Program-made: the position numbers and the translations under genes | Notes under the pieces: model-generated | Seen by the model: only the letters and a program-made list of their open reading frames with translations | What the model was told of the DNA's origin: nothing | The model's database searches: none | NCBI RefSeq assembly: GCF_020509005.1 | Contig: NC_063016.1 | Span: 4,588,001 to 4,652,000 of the forward strand | Direction: 5' to 3' | Origin: Fulvia fulva | Lineage: Eukaryota; Ascomycota; Dothideomycetes; Mycosphaerellales; Mycosphaerellaceae | DNA: 64,000 nt | In this document: piece after piece, positions 57,125-64,000 of the stretch | Numbering within the stretch: position 1 is the stretch's first letter | Layout of the letters: each line of letters begins with the position of its first letter

Positions 57125-58249
57125 TCACTTCTTCGCCCCACCACTCCTCCTAACCTCCCTCTCCCACTCCGGCCTCCAATTCCACTCAGCAGCAAAATGT
57201 CGATCCAGCATCTAAAAATCCCACACACACATTAGCCTTCCACATCATTGAAACACACGCGCAAGGCCAATGTTGTCCTTACCCTCGCGTCCAAGGAGAA
57301 TGTACTCACAATTCCAAAATCTCTCGCCACCTCCCCACTCGGATTGAACTTTAGACAATTTCTAATCATCAAGTCGAAATCCGCTTTGAACTCCTCCGCA
57401 GTCTTGTACTGTCCATTCTCGAGCTTGTGGGCCATGGTTGAGAGGTCCATGGGTTGGGAGATGGTGTTGTAGTAGGTTGGGTATTTTGCTGTGTCGACGG
57501 GGTGGAGGAAGAGTTTGGCGGCGCGGGCTTGGCTGATTAGCTGCAGGATGTGCTGGCAGAAGGGCATGTCGAGGGAGGTGGGCTCTTCGGGCTCTGCTTG
57601 TTTGGCGGGTGATTGGGCTTTGGGCTGGGAGGCGTTAGTGCGTGTGGGTTACAGGTCAGGGGCGCTGGCATACGGCTGGGGCCACTTTCTCGGGCTTGCT
57701 GTAGTTGATCTCGCGAGGTGGAGGTGGCTTGCGGGCGCGTTGAGGGCGGGTGCTGGCTACAGAAGCGATGGAGGCTGGTGGGGAGGCGAGTGGGTGGTGG
57801 GAAGTGCTGGCAGTATCGTCGCTAGCGATGCTGATGACACTCTGTGAGCGGCGCTTGAAAGCTGGTCCAGAGGATGCGTCGAAGGCGCGAGTGCGCTTCT
57901 TCGAGGATGCTGTTGCGGTGGCGCGTGGCTCCTGGTCTGCACTTCGCGTCTCTGTCTCCTCGATTTCGACTTCGTCTTCATCGGGGTCGAAGACCTCGTC
58001 CGTAGTGCGTTCCTGTCCCTCTGGAATGGGTGCAGCAGCGGGCTTGGACAACTTCACGTACTTCGCAGTCAAGGTCAGCGGATCATCGTCATGAAGCTCT
58101 TCGATTTCGTCTTTCTGCTCCCTGATCAATTGTGCCATTTGCTCTGCACATCCTCTCTTCAGCGCCTCCCTCGCGGCAATGTGCTTCTGCGTTGTGGCCG
58201 CGATGAATTGCTGACGGAAGGTGCCAAAGGCGTCCTGTGCAACGTCCAT
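57125..58249 (-). CDS. Bromodomain protein, 325 aa, three exons
   Basis: Exons 58249-57674, 57624-57310 and 57211-57125 (introns 49 and 98 bp) give 326 codons. The N-terminus (MDVAQDAFGTFRQQFIA) is helical and charged; residues 60-190 are disordered with acidic and Lys/Arg patches. A single bromodomain occupies about 205-315: FLHPVDTAKYPTYYNTISQPMDLSTM is the ZA loop, followed by EFKADFDLMIRNCLKFNP with the acetyl-lysine-binding Asn. The last exon rebuilds the end of the helix (FGIMLDRHFAAEW). It is a likely chromatin reader; its size fits a small bromodomain subunit of a NuA4-type acetyltransferase complex such as Bdc1, but this is inference. Confidence 0.88.
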
Positions 58250-58609
58250 TGTTTGGTGATGATGCAGCCGGAGAAGGTATGTTTGGCTTGACGTGAACTT
58301 TGTTGTTGGTGGATTTCCTTCGGCAACCGCCGAGATCCTTGTTCGTGTCTGATGGGTGGCGTCAAGTGTCACTTTCAGCCTACATGAGCTCAGAAATTGC
58401 CTGTCCCATCGCTGATTCACTTTGATAATAAGAGTGTCCTCGAAAAAGCTCACCAGCACACCCTTCCATTTCCCAGACTGGTATCTCTTACAACAAATTC
58501 CTTGTCGACTCCGAATCCTCCTATGCTCTGCGCCTGGTTTCGCTAATGATGCATCGCTCTTTCTCATGATACTAACGAAAGTCTTGCGTCGTTCCTGGAA
58601 CCATAGCCC
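58250..58609. other. Intergenic, upstream of bromodomain gene
   Basis: 360 bp with the promoter of the bromodomain gene and the 3' end of the kinase gene. Nothing else recognised. Confidence 0.4.
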
Positions 58610-60589
58610 TCACAGCAAGTCGCTGTCATCATCCTCCTCCCGCATCCGAAGACCTCCTGGCACCTGAATCCCCTCTTGCACCCAAGGCAGCTGTGCGACA
58701 TCGTCCAATGACTTCCTGCCCATGCGCACCTTCTTGAGAAGTGCCTCCACGGCAGGTTGAGCACCAGCAAACTCGTCGCTGCCAGGACGAGTCTCATCCC
58801 ACTCGCCATCTTCGTCCCCAAACCGGCACCAAATCCAGTCGCAACGTGCTATACGATGAGTGTTCCGACTGCGATCCGGCTTGCCAGGAGGTGCATCAAA
58901 CGGTAGGCGCCCTTCCATCAAAGCGTATAGTAATACTCCTAGCGCCCAGCCGTCGGTCAGACGGCCATCATACTGTTGACCCAGGAGAATCTCAGGAGCG
59001 GCATAGTCTTCGCTTCCACATCGAGTCGACAGTAAAGGAGGGTCAGGCGGGTCTGGCAGTTTCCGGCTAAGTCCCAGATCGGTAAGGGTGACGAGTGGTG
59101 TTGGATGCGTAAGTGGGTTGTCCAAGGACCGCAGCGCGGGTTCCGACAAATTGACCAGAACATTTTCGAGCTTGATGTCTCGGTGCACGATCCAGTTGGT
59201 GTGGAGATACCTGGTGGCACTGACCAACTCTGCGAACATTCTTTGTATCAGGTTCGATGTCAACAGGTCTCGCTTCTGACTGGCAAACTCAAACAGATCG
59301 CCTCCTGGACAATATGTCAAGATCAATAATGATCTCCTCTCCTGGTACTCGCATGCTTTGAGGTGGATCAGTGACGGATGTGACACACTCTTCAGCATTT
59401 CCACTTCACGTTTCAGGCTCGTTTCGATGCGTTCTCGGTTGGCACCTCCCGCAGGTCCGTGCAATACGATCTTGACAGCGACCAGTTTGTGAGGGTCCAG
59501 ATGGTCTTCGATCTCTGGTGTGGGGTGTGCAGGGATCTTCTCGCGTGTTGCCAGCATGACTGTAGAGAATGTTCCTTGTCCCAGCTGCCGTAACTGTCTG
59601 AACTTGCGTCGCTTGTTATTTATGCCGCAGTGTATCTCGAGGAGCTCCGAAGCAGTTCCATCCTCCAGATATGGCTGCTCCTCTTCGGCTTGCTCCAGCT
59701 CATGCATACTCGAATTACTAGGCGGAGGTGTGGGAAGCTGTTTCGTGCCGTCCAAATGCGTTTCTGCTATACCTCTCTGTGCTGCCAGATATGCTTCCCG
59801 CTGCATGTGATACTCTGTACCCTCTATGTTTGGCGCATCGCCGGAGCCAAACGTGACATGGCGTTGCCGAACGTTGTGTAGCTGCTCTGGCTTGAAGTCT
59901 GATACGCTCCGGTTTCTTGTGTGTGCACTCGATTTCGCAACCTCTTGACCGCCTGCCTCTCGAGAAGCGTTCGCGATGGCCGCTTCTTGCATGAGACTGC
60001 CATATTTCTTCCTTCTGGAAGGGGAATCCGGTGAGATTGGCAGGCCCGAGTTGCTCGCCTGGGAAGGGTCATGTAACGAGTTGTCTCTCGATCGATTTGG
60101 CGTTTTCACAGATCGTTTTCGCCAGACTAAAGGCGCATCGGACCCAACAAGAGGTGAAGGCAGAGGGGTCAGGTCGCTCATGGCTGCAAGGTACGGCGAG
60201 GGTAACGCGGATGCTGATCCTGGGGAAAGAGAGGATGTCAGGCTAGAGGTTGACAAGTTCGAGCGCAAAGAAGAGCCCATGGTCGGTAGGGTAGGGCTGA
60301 TGGTAGGCTCAGCAGCTGAGGACTCGTACATGATGGTGGGGGTCTCGGTAGGTCGCGTCGCTGCAGAGTGCAGATCCGTCTTCAGCGATAGACCTGCGTT
60401 AGCTGGAGACGCGTGGTGCGTGCTCCGGTGAGTGAGTGTGGCAGCGGTGGCAGTGTCGAGCGGTGGTAGGACAGCGGCGGAGCCGAGACCCGTGAGACCG
60501 TGGAGCTCAGCTGCGGCGCGTTGCTGGTGGGACTGCGTAGGGGTAGGGGTAGGGGTAGCCTCAGGCTGGGCGCGAGGAGCCGCACTCAT
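58610..60589 (-). CDS. Serine/threonine protein kinase with long disordered N-terminus, 659 aa
   Basis: A single exon. The ATG at 60589 (gccATGagtg, MSAAPRAQPEATP) is preferred to an in-frame ATG at 60625 because of its context and the following composition; the latter would add 12 residues. The first 320 residues are disordered and Ser/Thr/Pro-rich. The kinase domain starts with LRQLGQGTFSTVMLATRE (near 330). It has VAVKI, an HRDIKLENVL catalytic loop (near 466), DLG instead of DFG (LTDLGLSRKL, near 503), and CGSEDYAAPEILLG with the APE motif (near 528). A HIARCDWIW segment follows, and the tail is Asp-rich. I think it is an active kinase in the CAMK-like/fungal Hal-Npr/Prr group, but I cannot name an orthologue. 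Confidence 0.88.
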   Translation of the reverse strand: MSAAPRAQPEATPTPTPTQSHQQRAAAELHGLTGLGSAAVLPPLDTATAATLTHRSTHHASPANAGLSLKTDLHSAATRPTETPTIMYESSAAEPTISPTLPTMGSSLRSNLSTSSLTSSLSPGSASALPSPYLAAMSDLTPLPSPLVGSDAPLVWRKRSVKTPNRSRDNSLHDPSQASNSGLPISPDSPSRRKKYGSLMQEAAIANASREAGGQEVAKSSAHTRNRSVSDFKPEQLHNVRQRHVTFGSGDAPNIEGTEYHMQREAYLAAQRGIAETHLDGTKQLPTPPPSNSSMHELEQAEEEQPYLEDGTASELLEIHCGINNKRRKFRQLRQLGQGTFSTVMLATREKIPAHPTPEIEDHLDPHKLVAVKIVLHGPAGGANRERIETSLKREVEMLKSVSHPSLIHLKACEYQERRSLLILTYCPGGDLFEFASQKRDLLTSNLIQRMFAELVSATRYLHTNWIVHRDIKLENVLVNLSEPALRSLDNPLTHPTPLVTLTDLGLSRKLPDPPDPPLLSTRCGSEDYAAPEILLGQQYDGRLTDGWALGVLLYALMEGRLPFDAPPGKPDRSRNTHRIARCDWIWCRFGDEDGEWDETRPGSDEFAGAQPAVEALLKKVRMGRKSLDDVAQLPWVQEGIQVPGGLRMREEDDDSDLL

Positions 60590-61544
60590 GGCGCCGACAT
60601 GTGAAGTCAAGACAAAGCACACCATGTACTCTGTATTTTGCTCTTAGTCGTGTATCTGTTCCCTGTCGTCAACGTGGTGATGGAAGTCTTGGAAGACGAG
60701 GATTGGTGGATCGCGGGAGATGTGACAAGCTCTCTCGCACGTGGCACAATCTGGTGCTCGCTGTCGTACTCGAATCTCCCGTTGGCCGTTGCCTTCAGAT
60801 GTCTTTTACACTTCAGCCACAACAACTTCACAACTTCATCTTGACCTGGTGTCCTCCGACCTGGCCCTTGTATGCCAACATGACCACTATCTGATACTGC
60901 TGGTCTTCAGGTCGATGCTTTCACTCAGATCGGTAAATTGGTCCCACTTCCTCAGCCGACATTCAACCTGGAGACAATCAATGTGCGTTTTCCTGGCGCG
61001 AAGCGTTGGTGCTACACGAGAACATGTCCCCCGGTTAAGCACCCAACGTGGATGACAACATCAGTCGCAGAGGTAGCAGACATTCCGCCAGAGCCAGAAC
61101 TGGAACGGAAAGCGAAGTGGTCATACGACTGATCAGCTGAATCTGGTCAGAGCTCGGCACACTGATCATTCATTCTTCGCATCTCCCGTCCAGTCGGCGA
61201 ATGAACGCGTCGCGGAACATGCACGGAGTCTACTGCCGCTCTGGGGCTCCCATGATCATCAATTGCGAGGGTCACTTCAGCTCTCATGACTCCTTGGATT
61301 CATGCTCCTGATGTTTTCGAGAGACGCTCACTCGTGTCCATCAGTCTTCCTAGGACCAAGAGATCCTTCATGAACTAGTCCTTCATTTTCAAGGCTCAGA
61401 TTCGACTCCCGTTGAGCTCTGCGAACGGGTTCAACCCACGAAGCCATTGGCAAGTCCGGGACCTTCCGTCTGCCATGCCTTATAGCGGACGCACTTACTG
61501 TACGTGTCTGTTCAACCGGGTTCGCAGCTGTTTCTGGACAGGAA

Positions 61545-61697
61545 CTAACATCTCCAGGGGTCATATCGGATTCTCAGCATTTTGGTAGCGCGCGGGTATA
61601 TCCTCTCACGACAAGGATGCGTTGGCTGACAAAACGGCGTACTTTTCGACACGCTTCCGAGATGCTGAGAATCCGAAATGGCCCCTGTAGATGTTAT
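61545..61697. mobile_element. Foldback / MITE-like inverted-repeat element, copy B
   Basis: About 153 bp, with imperfect inverted arms (61545-61595 and 61650-61697). It aligns over its length, in opposite orientation, with the copy at 35157-35317. One arm matches at roughly 85 percent by eye (shared AGATGCTGAG, CGAAATGGCCC) and the loop shares CCTCTCACGAC. Its own arms are more diverged than those of copy A, so it is probably the older insertion. Confidence 0.65.
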
Positions 61698-62024
61698 CCG
61701 CTATGATCACCAGACCTCTCTCCAGCGTTCACGCATTCGTTGGGACTATACCTGGCGAAGTCAAATCGCATCCTTGAAGCTGGCACTTCACTTGTTGAGA
61801 TATAAAGGCCGCATTGCGCGTCGCAAGTCGATTGTGTCTGAAACGCATCCTAACACCGCCCGCCAAGCAGTCTCAACTTGATCAGCACTTGCAGCAGCGT
61901 TGAATTGAGGACGAGGTGCCGTATCTAGCCATGTGCGGTGTGGCACAACTGTATCCTTGACGATCGAGCTGTTTAGCGCCGGAGTTGCGCAGAGTAGCCT
62001 CCATCAGGCAAGGACATTGGCGTA

Positions 62025-62048
62025 ACCCATCTTTAACCAAAGATGGGT
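62025..62048. repeat. Small perfect hairpin
   Basis: Two 10-bp arms, ACCCATCTTT and AAAGATGGGT, flank a 4-base loop. No linked gene suggests a function. Confidence 0.6.
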
Positions 62049-62276
62049 CTTGCGACGACCTGCTAAGCCTCAACTTACGAGGTCCTGGACCAGTCGTCGA
62101 GCAAGGCCAACCGGGTTCTGAACGCGGCAACGCTGCGGCCCGCCACGGTCGTCGTCCGGCGATGGTGAAGCCTGATCTGATGTTTAGTTCTTCATCCCTG
62201 GACGTGAACATCGTCGATCTGCGATAACAGAATGTAGACTTGCTTCCTGACGGGTGTGTCTACACATTGCGCAGCT

Positions 62277-63017
62277 ATGGACGCATCAAACGAAGCATTG
62301 ACAATGGCCCTGGATCCGTGGTACTACGACAATGAGCTTGACTTCGCCCTCACTCTCTGCGACTTCAACGCTCCCTGTGCAGATCCCGAGATCACGCTCC
62401 CAGTAGGATATGATTCCTTGCCCCAGCGCATGAACAACACGATAGGGCCATGGCAGCTAGAGAGACAGTACGGTTTGATCTGTGGTCCGTTTGACGACAG
62501 CTGGCAGTCGTCACAAGCGTCCGATCTGTCGACATTCTCTTCACCCACGGCAGAGGCGAGCAGCTCCACACTGTTCACACCAGCAATACACCATGATCTC
62601 TTGAGACAGGACCCCGCTAATTTGAGACAACGGCGACCGCGAAGATCAGCACGAACCTCGACACCGACGACGCCTCACGAATATCTAGCAGGAGCCAGCA
62701 CTAACTATGCCCAAGAGACTGATTTGAGCCCTCAGCCGGGTGTGCCTCACACGGTAATCGAGAGGCGATATCGCGTCAAGCTGGGAAACCACTTCCAGGC
62801 ACTGCAGAGCAGCATACCAACTCTACGCGATCCGCAGGTCCCAGCGCCAATAGCGGACGAGCTGCTATCAAAAGACACACTTACCAAAGGGTTACTCTCC
62901 ACACACAAACGCAACAAGGCCACTGTCTGCCTGAAAGCAGTCGAGTACATTCAACATTTAGAGACGAAGGTTCGGGCGTACGAGAAACTGCACAGACACG
63001 ATGCTCAAGACGCATAA
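62277..63017 (+). CDS. SREBP-type bHLH transcription factor, 246 aa
   Basis: A single exon from the ATG at 62277 (MDASNEALTMAL). The N-terminal 150 residues are acidic and disordered, as in an activation region. The bHLH domain covers about residues 158-240: basic region HTVIERRYRVKL, helix 1 HFQALQSSIPTL, a long loop (about 40 residues, DPQVPAPIADELLSKDTLTKG), and helix 2 KATVCLKAVEYIQHLETKV. The Tyr in ERRYR is the residue that distinguishes SREBP-family bHLH proteins from the usual Arg and widens DNA recognition to sterol-response-type sites. There are no membrane segments, so it is not a membrane-tethered SREBP. Its target genes cannot be read from the window. Confidence 0.85.
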   Translation: MDASNEALTMALDPWYYDNELDFALTLCDFNAPCADPEITLPVGYDSLPQRMNNTIGPWQLERQYGLICGPFDDSWQSSQASDLSTFSSPTAEASSSTLFTPAIHHDLLRQDPANLRQRRPRRSARTSTPTTPHEYLAGASTNYAQETDLSPQPGVPHTVIERRYRVKLGNHFQALQSSIPTLRDPQVPAPIADELLSKDTLTKGLLSTHKRNKATVCLKAVEYIQHLETKVRAYEKLHRHDAQDA

Positions 63018-63595
63018 CAATTCGAACGGACACGGTCAGCCGGTGTCTGTCGGACCCAAGTCAGATCCACCGGCCTTGGAAGAGAGTACGTCAAGACACG
63101 ATCTGGAGCAGTTGAAGTGCATAGCAAATTAGCAACACGTGCCTCTTTATGGCAGCGTGAGAAGGTCCTCCTTGGTACTGAAACCTCAGGATCAAAATTT
63201 TGAGGAGGCAAGCCATGACCCAACTTCACTCCGAGCCCGTGGAAGATTCGCGACAATTTGACTCAGCCTGACCAGGGTCGGGGTTCGCAACGGGGCGAAC
63301 CTTGTCATGTACAGCGTCTGTCCGCAGCGGAAGGTTATCTTTTTGGTGCTTTTAGTGCCCGTACACGCGTCATACGGACCAAAGCGCCCACCTCCACCAA
63401 AAAACAACACCACATCTTCAATCGTGTTTTCTTTATCCAATATCAGGCCCATTGCAACCAGCAAATTTATATACGTATCTGGATACATCACTGAACAAAT
63501 TGTCGTGCTTGGATTGGCTATATGTGGTGTTGTTGTCGCATGCTACCGTCGCAAACTTTTCACCTGTTTCTTGGATTGGAGAAGCTACTGCAAGA
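63018..63595. other. Intergenic, downstream of bHLH gene
   Basis: About 580 bp with no recognised gene. A continuous frame reaches back into it from the transposase-like fragment but has no family-like sequence before the Met at 63596. Confidence 0.4.
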
Positions 63596-63828
63596 TGACC
63601 AAACACCTTTCAACACCTCAAAAGAATCAGATAGTAGGAGCCTATCACTACTGCAGACTTAAGGGCATCAAGTGCTCGCAAAGAGACCTTGTTAAGACCT
63701 TCAAACCGCTCTTCGCACCCACAAGGCATCAGGTGCGCAATGCTCTGGACACTGCAGGCTCAAGACAGCCATATCACCCGAGAGATTGGAGAACATCATA
63801 TTCAGCAGGGGTCAGAAGAACGCAGTAG
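63596..63828 (+). pseudogene. Transposase-like HTH fragment, 77 aa
   Basis: The in-frame ATG at 63596 begins MTKHLSTPQKNQIVGAYHYC, followed by a second helical stretch GIKCSQRDLVKTFKPLF and PTRHQVRNAL. The arrangement of P-Q-K/R-x-x-I-x-G-A, a Cys, and a second helix resembles the N-terminal helix-turn-helix of a fungal Tc1/mariner-like transposase family. No DDE catalytic domain follows before the stop at 63828 or in the last 170 bases. It could be a truncated transposon, the first exon of a gene cut by the window end, or a chance frame. Confidence 0.35.
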
Positions 63829-64000
63829 ATACACATTGTGACTATAGACGCAGCAGAACGAAGAACAAGGTGGTGTGGATGTGAATAGAGAGATAGAACA
63901 ACACCTTCAGAAATGAACATAATCCCACCAGTTGTTTTGGGCGGTTTGGTCAGTGTGGAGCGTGCCGTACCAGGTTTTAACGTTTGTGAATTGCTGCAAT
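63829..64000. other. Window end, no recognised gene
   Basis: The final 172 bases contain no recognised feature; they might continue the transposon-like sequence. Confidence 0.3.

Larger units (their letters stand above)
60590..62276. other. Intergenic, about 1.7 kb, with foldback repeat copy B
   Basis: Between divergent kinase and bHLH genes. Contains the second inverted-repeat element and a small perfect hairpin at 62025-62048; no convincing gene. Confidence 0.45.

Noticed and set aside
60530..60560. Repeated GGGGTA units that look telomere-like
   Set aside because: They encode a Thr-Pro repeat near the kinase N-terminus and differ from the TTAGGG repeat usual in these fungi.
61396..61450. 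tRNA-like GATTCGACTCC and GGTTCAACCC segments
   Set aside because: They resemble T-arm boxes, but I could not find a matching acceptor stem, D-arm or anticodon arm at the right distance.

Overview
The window is nuclear DNA of a filamentous ascomycete (Pezizomycotina). Genes are compact, with typical fungal introns of about 45-130 bp (GTRWGT-like donors, CTRAC/CTGAC-like branch sites, YAG acceptors). The gene set is also typical: LtrA-type membrane protein, HET-domain protein, NUP permease-like secreted protein, PDR-type ABC transporter and DUF7918 protein. A dothideomycete is my best guess, from overall gene content only.

Layout, left to right. 1-2.6 kb: two tandem minus-strand paralogues of an unnamed F-box-like family; the first is cut by the window edge. 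2.85-4.28 kb: an ER membrane CCDC47-like protein, divergent from an FAD-dependent amine oxidase-type enzyme (4.9-6.5 kb). 6.7-7.0 kb: a small secreted C-x2-C-x10-C-x2-C protein. 7.6-11.2 kb: a large broken gene resembling a fungal 2-oxoglutarate/Fe(II) oxygenase-type family, with two in-frame stops. 12.5-14.2 kb: a membrane-anchored pseudo-aspartic protease. 14.5-21.3 kb: TPR-SET protein, LtrA protein and a probable mitochondrial helical-repeat protein. The last shares a short divergent promoter with RIO1 kinase (21.6-23.2 kb). 24.2-26.0 kb: a cerevisin-like subtilase with a 13-copy minisatellite upstream. 27.0-34.8 kb: a BEACH-WD40 protein (2,488 aa in four exons). 36.1-40.7 kb: a full-size PDR transporter in eight exons. 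41.2-42.4 kb: a frameshifted 2OG dioxygenase. 43-43.5 kb: an AT-rich retroelement-like relic. 44.2-45.8 kb: a cytochrome P450. 46.4-47.9 kb: mitochondrial calcium uniporter. 48.6-51.3 kb: a Rid1-like GBD/FH3 protein. 51.6-53.3 kb: a HET-domain gene broken by one stop codon. 53.7-54.9 kb: a DUF7918 protein. 55.7-56.9 kb: NUP-like protein. 57.1-58.2 kb: a bromodomain protein. 58.6-60.6 kb: a Ser/Thr kinase. 62.3-63.0 kb: an SREBP-type bHLH factor. 63.6-63.8 kb: a transposase-like HTH fragment.

Most genes are housekeeping or signalling genes (RIO1, MCU, BEACH, CCDC47, SET, bromodomain). They are interspersed with accessory genes, three of which carry disabling lesions although the rest of each reading frame is intact. 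All three premature stops are TAA/TAG, and the best-anchored one (HET) sits where the family usually has a CAA/CAG codon. That fits C-to-T mutation such as RIP, or less likely a post-transcriptional rescue. A second notable item is a roughly 155-160 bp inverted-repeat (foldback/MITE-like) element in two diverged copies at 35.2 kb and 61.6 kb. No rRNA, tRNA or CRISPR was recognised. Exon boundaries were read by eye and each spliced model was checked for frame; no alignments were run.
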